In this document: in pieces, positions 39,295-47,558 of the stretch | How the letters are laid out: every line of letters starts with the position of its first letter | How positions within the stretch are numbered: the first letter of the stretch is position 1 | Source of the DNA: Nocardia flavorosea | Lineage (GTDB): Bacteria > Actinomycetota > Actinomycetes > Mycobacteriales > Mycobacteriaceae | Direction of reading: 5' to 3' | Assembly (NCBI RefSeq): GCF_015477805.1 | Contig: NZ_JADLQL010000001.1 | Coordinates: 1,922,001-1,986,000 of the forward strand | DNA: 64,000 nucleotides | The notes under the pieces: generated by a model | The model's input: only the letters and a program-made list of their open reading frames with translations | The model's database searches: none | Told to the model about the DNA's origin: nothing | Position numbers and translations under genes: made by a program

Positions 39295-40116
39295 ATGGCA
39301 AATTCGGTTATGGACGACTACGTCAGCCAGTTGCGCGTAGCGCTCCATCAGATCCGCGATTGGCCCTACCCCGATCAGATAGATCACGAACTCTTCCGCG
39401 CATTCATGAAAACCCCGCACGATGTGGGCGGCGAACCCGATGCACCGGCTGTTTTCGAGGACAAAGAGGAGGAGGTCTGGGAGCTCAATACGTTCGTCAC
39501 CTGCGAAGTGCTCGGCTGGCGGGGTATCTGGACGTCCGAGGAACGCCGGCGGATCGGCAACGTCGATATCGGACGGACACAGTATCTCGGGTTTCCCTAT
39601 TACGGCCGCTGGGTGCTCGCCATTGCCCGCTGTCTCATCGACAAACGGCATATCACGCTGCGTGAACTGCTCGAACGCACCGAGGAGGTCCGCGAGCGGT
39701 ACGCAGGCCGGCCCGGCCCGTTGGAAGCCGCACCCCGTAGCACCGGGGACGGTACCGCCGTGGCTCGCAATACTCATCACCGGGACGCGGTCGGTCTGGG
39801 CGACCCCCAATGCTTCGCCGGACAAGCCGGTGCTCCCCGGTTCACGGTCGGTGACCAGGTTTCGGTGCGGGAACTTCCGACAATCTTCTACACCCGCACC
39901 CAGGAGTATCTGCGCGGAAAACAGGGCACCGTCGTCAAGGTGTCCTACGAAAGCCCGATACCGGAGGACGAGGCGTTCGACCGCGAGGATCGGCGGCCCG
40001 AATGGTTCTACATCGTGCGCTTCGATATGACAGAGCTGTGGGGCCCGTATCGAGGGTGCGCCGGCGACACTCTACAAGCGGAAATATCGGAACCCTGGCT
40101 TCAGCCGATCTCGTAG
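39295..40116 (+). CDS. Thiocyanate-hydrolase-like subunit, beta-alpha fusion (NHase beta family)
   Basis: This 273-aa protein reads as two parts joined by a linker. Residues about 1-137 match the nitrile hydratase beta N-terminal/SCNase beta segment (FEDKEEEVWELNTFVTCEVL, YLGFPYYGRWVLAIARCLID). Residues about 158-272 match SCNase alpha (GDPQCFAGQAGAPRFTVGDQ, FYTRTQEYLRGKQGTVVKVS, YESPIPEDEAF). In Thiobacillus thioparus these are the separate ScnB and ScnA subunits. AGGGAG is 9 nt before ATG 39295; ATG 39286 is too close to it. It forms an operon with the catalytic gamma-like gene 30 nt downstream. Confidence 0.8.
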   Translation: MANSVMDDYVSQLRVALHQIRDWPYPDQIDHELFRAFMKTPHDVGGEPDAPAVFEDKEEEVWELNTFVTCEVLGWRGIWTSEERRRIGNVDIGRTQYLGFPYYGRWVLAIARCLIDKRHITLRELLERTEEVRERYAGRPGPLEAAPRSTGDGTAVARNTHHRDAVGLGDPQCFAGQAGAPRFTVGDQVSVRELPTIFYTRTQEYLRGKQGTVVKVSYESPIPEDEAFDREDRRPEWFYIVRFDMTELWGPYRGCAGDTLQAEISEPWLQPIS

Positions 40117-40146
40117 ATCCCGTGACACCTCGAGGAAAGGAACACG

Positions 40147-40869
40147 ATGGGCGGGATATCGAACGAAGGTGAAAACGACGCAGCCCCTCGGCATGCGGCA
40201 CCGATGGTCGAGGAGGTCACCGATTTCGAGGTGCTCGAAATCGCGCTACGCGAGCTGGCAATCGAGAAGGGATTGTTCACCGCCGAGGATCACCGCCGGT
40301 ACACGGAGTATTTCGAGCAATTGGGACCGGCGCCGGGCGCCCGGTTCGTCGCCAAGGCGTGGTCGGACCCCGATTTCAAGCAGCTCGCGCTGGAAGACGC
40401 CGTCACCGCCTGCCACGAAGTCGGTATCGACTGGTTGAAGCCGACCGGGTTCGGGACGCCCAGCGATTTCACCGCGCTCCACATTCTCGAAGACACCCCG
40501 ACGCTGCATCACGTCATCTGTTGCAGCCTGTGCTCCTGCTATCCCCGCCCACTGCTCGGAAATTCGCCCGAGTGGTATCGGACGCCGAACTACCGCCGCC
40601 GGCTGGTCCGCTGGCCGCGTCAGGTTCTCGCCGAGTTCGGCCTCTATCTCACCGAGGACGTCCGGATCCGAGTCGAGGATTCCAATTCCAAGCACCGGTT
40701 CATGGTGTTACCGGTGCGCCCGGACGGTACCCAGGGATGGAACGAGGAGCAGCTCACGCAGATCGTGACGCGTGACTGCCTGATCGGGGTCGCCCTGCCC
40801 AAGCCTGGAAGAACCGCGGATGTGGATCGCCCGGTACATGCCGCGGTCCACCCGGTGCAGAACCGCTGA
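40147..40869 (+). CDS. scnC: Thiocyanate-hydrolase-like gamma (metal) subunit
   Basis: This 240-aa protein of the nitrile hydratase alpha family carries the metal claw VICCSLCSCYPRPLLG: C126, C129 and C131 are the three Cys ligands of a low-spin Co(III) or Fe(III), normally with two oxidised to sulfenic/sulfinic acid. Following NSPEWYRTPNYRRRLVRWPR is shared with thiocyanate hydrolase gamma of T. thioparus. The expected reaction is SCN- + 2 H2O to carbonyl sulfide, ammonia and OH-; nitrile hydration remains possible. GAGGAAAGG precedes the ATG. Confidence 0.82.
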   Translation: MGGISNEGENDAAPRHAAPMVEEVTDFEVLEIALRELAIEKGLFTAEDHRRYTEYFEQLGPAPGARFVAKAWSDPDFKQLALEDAVTACHEVGIDWLKPTGFGTPSDFTALHILEDTPTLHHVICCSLCSCYPRPLLGNSPEWYRTPNYRRRLVRWPRQVLAEFGLYLTEDVRIRVEDSNSKHRFMVLPVRPDGTQGWNEEQLTQIVTRDCLIGVALPKPGRTADVDRPVHAAVHPVQNR

Positions 40870-40888
40870 CCGACCGGAAGGACAACAG

Positions 40889-41266
40889 ATGCCAGTGGAC
40901 CAGGATGTCACCCGGATCAGGGTTCGGCTGCTGGAGGAAATGATCAACCGGGATCAGGTGTGGTCCCGGATGGCCGACAAGTACGGTGTCGAGAATCCCT
41001 CGCCGCCTTGGAAATCGAGCCTGGACGGCGTGTGCGACGCCCTCGATCGGGAAGGAACCGCACTGCCGCTGCTCGCCCGGCGCGAAGAGGAGGATCGTCT
41101 CACCGGGGAGGTGTACCCGGCGCTACCCTTTCCCGAGAATCAGCTTGTCGCGCTGGCACATTCGTTGATCGCCCGGAAGGTCATCGACGAAGACGAACTG
41201 GCCGAACATATCGCGGAGGTCCGGGCCAGGCTGGAAGCGGACGGCGTCACCCGGCCCAGCTCCTGA
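40889..41266 (+). CDS. Nitrile hydratase/SCNase accessory protein (P15K-like)
   Basis: This 125-aa protein resembles the N-terminal domain of nitrile hydratase beta and its activator relatives: MINRDQVWSRMADKYGVEN, PWKSSLDGVCDALDREGTAL and LPFPENQLVALAHSLIARKV. In T. thioparus the P15K gene after scnC is needed for cobalt insertion and Cys oxidation, and position here is the same. GGAAGGA lies 7 nt before the ATG. It could instead be a third subunit. Confidence 0.65.
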   Translation: MPVDQDVTRIRVRLLEEMINRDQVWSRMADKYGVENPSPPWKSSLDGVCDALDREGTALPLLARREEEDRLTGEVYPALPFPENQLVALAHSLIARKVIDEDELAEHIAEVRARLEADGVTRPSS

Positions 41267-41357
41267 ACCGAGCCCCCTCTCGTCGTACTCCGGTGCCACA
41301 CCGATGTCGTACTGCAGTCCGGTGCGCGCGGCGGTGGCAGTTTCCTACCGTCGTTTC

Positions 41358-42482
41358 ATGCGTATACAGGCTGCCGCTTTCTCGATCTGTACCGGCGCGG
41401 TTTTGCTCACCGCCTGCAGCACCGCCGGGGAATCCACTGCACCTCTCGTGTCTGCCGATCGCGTGAACAGTGTGCAAGCAGACCTGGATTCAGCGGTCGG
41501 TTCAGGCGCTGTCGGTGCCATTGCCACACTCACCGAAGGCGACTCCGAAACCGTATTGACCTCAGGAGTCGCCGATATCAGCGCCCGGTCACCGATCCCC
41601 GCCGACCGTCCGCAGCATGTCCGGGTCGGCAGCGTCACCAAAACATTCACCGCTGCGATCGTGTTGCAACTGGCTGCGGAGCACAGAGTCGATCTCGACC
41701 GTCCGATCGCCACCTACCTGCCCGACCTGTTCACCGGCACCGGCGTGAACGGGCAGGCCGTCACCGTCCGTCAGATCCTGGGCCACCGAAGTGGTCTGCC
41801 CGAACTGACCGGTTCCCCTGGAGAGAGCGAATACAGTGCCGCGCACGAGGGCCGCACTTTCGACCCGGATCAGGTGATTACGCAGGCGTTGCGCAACCCC
41901 GCACAGTTCGCCCCCGGCGCACGGTTCGAATACACCAACACCAACTACCTCGTCGCCGGCCGGCTGATCGAGGTGGTGACGGGCCACCGCTACAGCGACG
42001 AGCTGCGCGACCGCATTACCGCGCCGCTGAACCTGTCCGACACCTATCTGCCGGCTGCCGGTGACACCGATCTGCGCGAACCACATCCCATCGGATACCG
42101 GACCATCGACGGCGAAATCACAGACGTCACCCACATCGAACCGTCGCTGCCGTGGAGTGCGGGCGCGCTCGTCAGCACCGGCGCCGATCTGAACCGCTTC
42201 TACACCGCCCTGTCCGCCGGACAAGTTGTGCCGCAACCCCAATTGCAGCAGATGCTGGACGGTGTGGATATGGGCAACGGTGACGGCATGTTCTACGGTC
42301 TCGGCCTCGGATACACCGAACTACCGTGCGGCGCACAGTTCATCGGGCACAACGGTGGGATCTTCGGGTTCACCGCGCTCTCCGGCGCCACCTCGGCCGG
42401 GCGGGCGGTCACCCTCTCTTACACCGGGACACCCGCCGATACCGATAGCCGCAGCATGCTCACGCACGCCCTGTGCGACTGA
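41358..42482 (+). CDS. Serine beta-lactamase-like hydrolase lipoprotein
   Basis: This 374-aa lipoprotein has lipobox LLTAC with Cys at residue 20. The serine hydrolase of class C / D-Ala-D-Ala carboxypeptidase fold shows S92-V-T-K95 (SxxK), Y192-T-N194 (YxN) and HNG in the late GHNGGIFGFTAL segment. It probably acts on peptidoglycan stems or D-amino acid esters outside the membrane. The start ATG 41358 gives a proper signal peptide; it lies 91 nt after the accessory gene and may be transcribed separately. Confidence 0.88.
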   Translation: MRIQAAAFSICTGAVLLTACSTAGESTAPLVSADRVNSVQADLDSAVGSGAVGAIATLTEGDSETVLTSGVADISARSPIPADRPQHVRVGSVTKTFTAAIVLQLAAEHRVDLDRPIATYLPDLFTGTGVNGQAVTVRQILGHRSGLPELTGSPGESEYSAAHEGRTFDPDQVITQALRNPAQFAPGARFEYTNTNYLVAGRLIEVVTGHRYSDELRDRITAPLNLSDTYLPAAGDTDLREPHPIGYRTIDGEITDVTHIEPSLPWSAGALVSTGADLNRFYTALSAGQVVPQPQLQQMLDGVDMGNGDGMFYGLGLGYTELPCGAQFIGHNGGIFGFTALSGATSAGRAVTLSYTGTPADTDSRSMLTHALCD

Positions 42483-42753
42483 TGTGGAGTGGCAGGCGTG
42501 TCGGCCCCTGAAACCGGCTACCTCGACCCTCCCGTTGCCTGTGTACTCGCCACCAACCCGACCGAAACGACCTCGTAACTGCCGGCAACCCGAGTTCGGA
42601 CCCCGGCAGACCACGAGTAATCGTGGCGCACGAACTCGCCGGCTACTGGGTGTGGCCGCTGGTCAGCGACCGAACTCGGCCGTTGTGGACTACCCGGAGG
42701 CACCAGAAGTCGCTGCCGGCCGAGGAGAGTTCACCGACGCGGTGGCCCTTGCT

Positions 42754-43176
42754 TCAGATCGTCGGGTCCCAAAGTCCGTCGGCTTCACCGCGGGCAAGGT
42801 GCTCGGCGTAGACGCCGACCTTCCAGCAGATGACGGACCGGCACTCCTCCAGCGCCTGGATCTGTGCGTCGACGCGCTGCCGATGGGCGTCCAGCAGTCG
42901 CAAACGTTCCTCCTCGTTGCCCGGTCCTCGGCGCACGAGTTCGGCGAAGTGCTCGAGGTCGGCGAGCGGCATGCCGGATTCGCGGAGCTTGACGCAGATC
43001 AACAACCACTCGACATCGACAGAGGTGTAGCGCCGTCGGCCGCCCGACGTGCGCTGGACCGGCCCGACAAGCAGGCCCTTGCGCTCATAGAAGCGCAGCG
43101 CGTGCACGCTCAGTCCGGTCCGCTCGGCTACCTCGCCGATGCTCAGCGACTGCCCGGCAGCCTCGGTGGTCGTCAT
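42754..43176 (-). CDS. MerR-family transcriptional regulator
   Basis: This 140-aa regulator has LSIGEVAERTGLSVHALRFY followed by ERKGLL, the MerR HTH, and a dimerisation helix ending LEECRSVICWKVGVYAEHLA with a single Cys pair region. AGGAG lies 13 nt before ATG 43176; the open frame upstream runs through the operator. It is divergent from the SDR gene and likely controls it through the palindrome at 43196-43217. Confidence 0.88.
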   Translation of the reverse strand: MTTTEAAGQSLSIGEVAERTGLSVHALRFYERKGLLVGPVQRTSGGRRRYTSVDVEWLLICVKLRESGMPLADLEHFAELVRRGPGNEEERLRLLDAHRQRVDAQIQALEECRSVICWKVGVYAEHLARGEADGLWDPTI

Positions 43177-43195
43177 CCCGCTCACTCCTGGATTT

Positions 43196-43217
43196 GATCT
43201 AGACCTCGCTCTAGATC
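43196..43217. promoter_or_regulatory. MerR-type operator
   Basis: GATCTAGA and TCTAGATC are perfect 8-bp arms around CCTCGC. The dyad lies 20 nt before the regulator start and 15 nt before the SDR ATG, the usual place for a MerR site. Confidence 0.75.
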
Positions 43218-43231
43218 GTAGCGTCGGCGGC

Positions 43232-44200
43232 ATGACCATTTCTGATCAGCAGCCGCTCGGCTCGGCCTTCTCCGCGTCCACTACCGCCGCGGACGTCGTG
43301 GCCGGCCTCGATCTCTCCGGAAAGACGGCCGTGGTGACCGGGGGCTACTCCGGGCTCGGCCTGGAGACCACCCGGGCTCTGACGGCCGCCGGAGTCCGGG
43401 TCATCGTTCCCGCCCGCCGCCCGGATGTTGCCCGTGCTGCTCTGCAGGAGATGAAAAACTGCGAGGTCATCCCCATGGACCTGACCGACATCCACAGCGT
43501 CCGTTCAGCCTGCGCGCACATCAGCGACCGGGTCGACGCGCTCGATCTCCTGATGGGCGTTGCCGGAGTCATGGCCACCCCCGAGCGGCGGGTCGGGCCC
43601 GGCTGGGAAGGCCAACTCACCGCCAACCACTTCGGGCACTTCACCCTCGCCTGCGAGCTCTACCCGCTCCTGGCCGCCGCAGACGGCGCGCGCGTCATCG
43701 TCAACAGCTCGGCCGGGCACACCCTGACCGGCATCCGCTGGCACGACCCGCACTTCCGTACCGGCTACGACAAGTGGCTGGCCTACGGCCAGGCCAAAAC
43801 CGCCAACGCTCTGTTCGCCGTGCACCTCGATGCCCTCGGGAAAGGCGACGGCGTCCGGGCATTCGCCCTCCATCCCGGAAAGATCATCACCGGGCTCCAG
43901 CGGGAGATGCCTCTCCAGGAGCAGATCGACCGCGGCTGGGTGGACGAACACGGCAACGTCATCGGCGATGGTTTCAAGACTCCCTCCCAGGGGGCCGCCA
44001 CCGGCCTGTGGGCCGCCACGTCCCCGCTCCTCGACAACCACGGCGGCCTCTATCTGGAGGACTGCGACGTTGCCTATGTTTCGGCCCCTGGCACCCCCAT
44101 GGATGACGGTGGCGTCCGCGCATACGCCATCGACCCGGACGAGGCGGCCCGGCTCTGGTCCCTGTCTCTCGCCGTGACCGGCGCGACGCCGATCAGTTGA
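43232..44200 (+). CDS. Short-chain dehydrogenase/reductase
   Basis: This 322-aa SDR has the cofactor motif TGGYSGLGLE (TGxxxGxG), the LLMGVAGVM strand where NNAG normally lies (unusual MGVAG), the Ser in VIVNSSAG and Tyr-x3-Lys as YGQAK. It resembles retinol/protochlorophyllide-type SDRs that accept hydrophobic substrates. The start is ATG 43232; it is regulated by the divergent MerR protein. Confidence 0.88.
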   Translation: MTISDQQPLGSAFSASTTAADVVAGLDLSGKTAVVTGGYSGLGLETTRALTAAGVRVIVPARRPDVARAALQEMKNCEVIPMDLTDIHSVRSACAHISDRVDALDLLMGVAGVMATPERRVGPGWEGQLTANHFGHFTLACELYPLLAAADGARVIVNSSAGHTLTGIRWHDPHFRTGYDKWLAYGQAKTANALFAVHLDALGKGDGVRAFALHPGKIITGLQREMPLQEQIDRGWVDEHGNVIGDGFKTPSQGAATGLWAATSPLLDNHGGLYLEDCDVAYVSAPGTPMDDGGVRAYAIDPDEAARLWSLSLAVTGATPIS

Positions 44201-44309
44201 TAACACCACTCTCTAGCCGTGATGCCGTCCTTGTCGATGAACTCGCGGGCGTACCGAAGCTCGTCGGCCGAGATCCGCTACTTCCCGTGATAATCCCGGC
44301 CGATGGTGA

Positions 44310-44522
44310 TCAGCGCGAAAGGCGGAGGCCCCCATATCCCTTCATCCCGGCAGTGAAGGCCGTCCACTCTGCCGGGCTGAACACCAGTGCGGGCCCGGTC
44401 GGGTTCTTGGAATCGCGAACACCGACAAGCCCGGCGTCGAGCCAGGCAGCTTCGACGCAATCTCCACCACTCCCGCTGTGTGATGACTTGAACCACTCCG
44501 CATTCGATAGATCGTTCGTCAC
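44310..44522 (-). CDS. DUF397 protein
   Basis: This 70-aa protein shows the DUF397 pattern: AEWFKSSHSGSGGDCVEAAW, VGVRDSKNPTGPALVFSPAE and WTAFTAGMKGYG. Such small proteins are partners of upstream XRE/DUF5753 regulators (WhiJ type). Its start overlaps the regulator stop by 4 nt. Confidence 0.92.
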   Translation of the reverse strand: MTNDLSNAEWFKSSHSGSGGDCVEAAWLDAGLVGVRDSKNPTGPALVFSPAEWTAFTAGMKGYGGLRLSR

Positions 44523-45394
44523 TGGTCGTATCTCCTTGCTATCTTTCTGATTCGATCCCGCGAACTCACGTCGTCCAGAGTTGCCGACCGGAGTGTGTCG
44601 TACAGCGCCCGGAACCGTTGGACATCATCGTTGTCTTCGAAAGTCATCGAGCCGATGGCGCCCTCGGTGTGCACTACCGACGGCTCACTGTCCGCAAAGT
44701 CCAGCACGATGAACGGCGGGACTACGTGGCCGGTCGGGAGACCCGCACCGAATGGAACCACTCGGACCACGGTGTTCTCGTGCGTGCTCACATCTGCCAT
44801 ATGCCGACACTGCGCAGCCATGATGCGATTCGAGCCGACCACCGTGTGCAGCACACTTTCGTGCAGCAAGAACTCGAGCTCAACCTTCCAGCGCCGCTGT
44901 ACAAGTCGGGCCCGGCGATGAACTCGCATCTCGACCCACTTCTCGACTTCCGATTCCGGATCGTCCGGTGCTGACGCGCGGTAGACAGCCCTGGCGTAGT
45001 CGGGCGTTTGCAGAAGTCCAGGGATCAGCAGGGGTTGAAAGAAGCGGAATTCCGTGGCATAGGATTCGAGTTCGAGATACGAGCTGAAACCCTCGTGAAG
45101 GAAGTGCCGGTAGTTCTGCCACCACACCTTGGTGTTCGATTCTGCCGCCACAGCCATCAAGTAGGCGGTCCGCTCCTGCGGCAGGCAGTAATAGCGGCAG
45201 AGGTATTCCACCTCTCTGACCTTGATCTTCTCGTACTGTCCCAGCTCGATCCGGCTGAGCGTCGCCCGGCTGAACTCGGTCTCCCGCGCCACTTGGTCCA
45301 ACGTGGACCCGAGTGCATGGCGGGCATCGCGCAACGCCCGCCCGAGTTGCCGACGCGGCAGTGTGGTGCCGCTGAGATCCGCCTTGCTCGGCAT
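44519..45394 (-). CDS. XRE-family regulator with DUF5753 (WhiJ-like)
   Basis: This 291-aa protein has an N-terminal XRE HTH (LGRALRDARHALGSTLDQVA, then RETEFSRATLSRIELGQYEK) and the DUF5753 region (LLIPGLLQTPDYARAVYRAS, FLLHESVLHTVVGSNRIMAA, VPPFIVLDFADSEPSVVHTE). WhiJ-like proteins work with a DUF397 partner in development or stress control in actinobacteria. GGGGAGG precedes ATG 45394; the open frame starting at 45565 lacks support. Confidence 0.9.
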   Translation of the reverse strand: MPSKADLSGTTLPRRQLGRALRDARHALGSTLDQVARETEFSRATLSRIELGQYEKIKVREVEYLCRYYCLPQERTAYLMAVAAESNTKVWWQNYRHFLHEGFSSYLELESYATEFRFFQPLLIPGLLQTPDYARAVYRASAPDDPESEVEKWVEMRVHRRARLVQRRWKVELEFLLHESVLHTVVGSNRIMAAQCRHMADVSTHENTVVRVVPFGAGLPTGHVVPPFIVLDFADSEPSVVHTEGAIGSMTFEDNDDVQRFRALYDTLRSATLDDVSSRDRIRKIARRYDQ

Positions 45395-45598
45395 AGCGCC
45401 TCCCCTGTTTCTCAATGGAATCGCTCGGCGTTTCTCAGGTCGAGAATCATCGTAGGCGTGCCCTGGGAGTCGTGCTGGGCAGATACACCAAACCTGCGAA
45501 GGCCCCTCATCGAGATATTCCAAGCCTCTGACGTGCAGCAACATAACCACATGCCCGAGAGACACGGAAGCCGTTGGCGCAAAGGAGCATTACCGCGG

Positions 45599-45982
45599 AT
45601 GCGCAGTACCGGCCGAGCGAACCGGACCTGGTTCGGAATCAACGCGAATGGGTTGGCGGCCCCAGCGCACACCGGTCCGCGCAGTGGAGCATTCGCCGAC
45701 CGGACCATCACAAGGTTCCCGCGCGCGACACATCCGGCAGATCAAGGCACCCGGTACACCGAGGTCGACGGCTGGTCGGCCGCATGGCGCTGCGATCGCG
45801 CGAGTATCCGCATCCTCCGGGTGCGCTTGTCGTCCGGCGCCCCGGTCGAGCTGTCGATAGTCGGCCCGTACATTCCGGACCTGGCCGAGATGCGTGAACG
45901 GTTCCCCGAGCACACCCGTTTATGGGATGCGATCCGCCACGAGTTCTGGGCGAATGCCATGCCGGAAGGCCGCACCGGATGA
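45599..45982 (+). CDS. Hypothetical protein coupled to the next gene
   Basis: This 127-aa protein is unlike any family I know. Recognisable stretches are YTEVDGWSAAWRCDRASIRI and RERFPEHTRLWDAIRHEFWA. AAAGGAG lies 11 nt before ATG 45599; an upstream ATG at 45551 is less supported. Its stop overlaps the ATG of the next gene (ATGA), which argues that it is a real gene. It is divergent from the WhiJ-like regulator. Confidence 0.5.
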   Translation: MRSTGRANRTWFGINANGLAAPAHTGPRSGAFADRTITRFPRATHPADQGTRYTEVDGWSAAWRCDRASIRILRVRLSSGAPVELSIVGPYIPDLAEMRERFPEHTRLWDAIRHEFWANAMPEGRTG

Positions 45983-46566
45983 GTACCATCCAGTATCCGG
46001 ACGACGAATCCATCGCGGAGATCACCGCGCACTATCTGCTCGCCATGCCCGCTGGACTGTTACCCATGCTGTACGGCTTCCGGTTCGACGGCCACTCGAT
46101 CGACACCGACTGCGTACGAGTCGAATTGGATCACGATCGCAAGGCGGACGAGCCTAATCCGCTTCACGTGAAAGCAGCCCAACTACGAACCATTCTCGGC
46201 GCCGGCATGTTCGGATTCGGATTCGTCTTTCCGGTGTTCGCCGATCAGCTGGACCCGAGTGCGAATAACCGCCATATTCCCGAGCCGGTCCGGACCGTGG
46301 CCGACCGGTTACCCGACACCGAGGACCTGATTGCGGCCGTCATCATCGACGCAACAGGTCGGCAATGGTGGGCGGTCGTTCGCCGGCACGTCCCCGACCT
46401 GGAACCGATCCTCCTCCACCTGCCTGCGACCCCACCGGAGAGCTGGCGGATCCCCGAAAGCCTGGATGCTTCCCTGTGGACCGCCGCGCTCGCCCTCGAC
46501 GAGAACAACCATGCCGCGCTGCTACGCCTGGGTACCACGCACCCGGATTCGAGTTCGGCCCGGTGA
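45979..46566 (+). CDS. Hypothetical protein
   Basis: This is a 195-aa soluble protein with an acidic start (MSTIQYPDDESIAEITAHYL), a hydrophobic VFPVFADQLDP core and a long C-terminal helical region (LWTAALALDENNHAALLRLG). No family is recognised. It is translated in coupling with the preceding short gene, so the two may act together. Confidence 0.55.
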   Translation: MSTIQYPDDESIAEITAHYLLAMPAGLLPMLYGFRFDGHSIDTDCVRVELDHDRKADEPNPLHVKAAQLRTILGAGMFGFGFVFPVFADQLDPSANNRHIPEPVRTVADRLPDTEDLIAAVIIDATGRQWWAVVRRHVPDLEPILLHLPATPPESWRIPESLDASLWTAALALDENNHAALLRLGTTHPDSSSAR

Positions 46567-46658
46567 GCGCCGTAACGGAAGGACACGGCGGCGACGGCCG
46601 GCGTTCGCGCGCCGGCGGCGGCAGATTTCGAGCAGCGGAACCCGCGCTGCCGGGCAGC

Positions 46659-47432
46659 TCACCAGACGTCGGCGCGTTCCTCTTCCAACCGCTTCCAAGC
46701 GAAGTCCAGCCACGTGCTGAAATGCCGGGTGAACTCTGCCGGTGTAGCCGGACGCACCGTCACATGATTGCCACGCTGTTCGGTGTAGCGGCCGTCGCCG
46801 GTGATGTCGTACCACTCCAGGGTGCGAATCGGATCCGTAGCCGCGTCGTACCGCCCGATACGCAGGACCGCGCACCCTCCTCCATCGGCTTCCCGGCCGA
46901 CCAGCCGCCGGTACGCGTCACGCGAGCGAGTACGCCGGGGATCTTCGAACTGCTCCGTGCGCGGTTCGAGATCGCCGGGATGAAAGGTCGCTGGTTCAGC
47001 GGACCCCGGTGCGCAGCCGGGCAATGCGGAGACCAATCGGGCCGCAAGATTCTCCGGACGGAACAGTCGCAGCTGGATGGAACCGAAATCGTCTGCGTTT
47101 CCGGCCTGGGTCAACGTTACGGCATGGGCGTCCGTGCGGGCGCCGATGATTCGGTAGTCACGCATATCAGTACGTCCGGTGCTGCGTTTGTGCGCAACGG
47201 TGCCGCCGAATATTGCGATACGCATTCCCGATGTACCCAGCGTGTCCAGCGCCACCTGGATCGCGGCGCGCTCTTCGCGCGAATACCGTTCCCGCACTGC
47301 GACCCGATGCGCGCGGAGTTCATCGTTGAACGTGAATCGGCTGGTGTAGCGCAGCGGGCTGGGAAATCTGTCGTAGGCGTCGCTGTACCACAGCGCTGCG
47401 AAATCGTCTTGCTCCCAGGTCCACTCGGACAT
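46659..47432 (-). CDS. ESX secretion-associated protein EspG-like
   Basis: This 257-aa protein begins MSEWTWEQDDFAALWYSDAY with RYTSRF, then IAIFGGTVAHKRSTGRTDMR and a late DITGDGRYTEQRGNHVTVRP. The order of strands and the W-x-W start match the EspG family, cytosolic chaperones that bind PPE-type substrates before type VII export. The start is ATG 47432, with weak GGGAA upstream. It sits directly downstream of the PPE-like gene, its expected client. Confidence 0.72.
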   Translation of the reverse strand: MSEWTWEQDDFAALWYSDAYDRFPSPLRYTSRFTFNDELRAHRVAVRERYSREERAAIQVALDTLGTSGMRIAIFGGTVAHKRSTGRTDMRDYRIIGARTDAHAVTLTQAGNADDFGSIQLRLFRPENLAARLVSALPGCAPGSAEPATFHPGDLEPRTEQFEDPRRTRSRDAYRRLVGREADGGGCAVLRIGRYDAATDPIRTLEWYDITGDGRYTEQRGNHVTVRPATPAEFTRHFSTWLDFAWKRLEEERADVW

Positions 47433-47558
47433 CTGTCGTTCCCTTTTCCAGATCCGAAACAGCGCTTCCGGCAAATCGGCAATGCCCGGGCGCGCCCGCG
47501 CCGGAGGAGGCGCTCCCGGTGGCCGGGCGATCCTCGGCCCTATCGAAAACCGCCGCAA

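Noticed and set aside
44201..44290. Minus-strand stretch RISADELRYAREFIDKDGIT
   Set aside because: It looks protein-like but lacks a start codon and is only about 29 residues; could be a fragment, not supportable.
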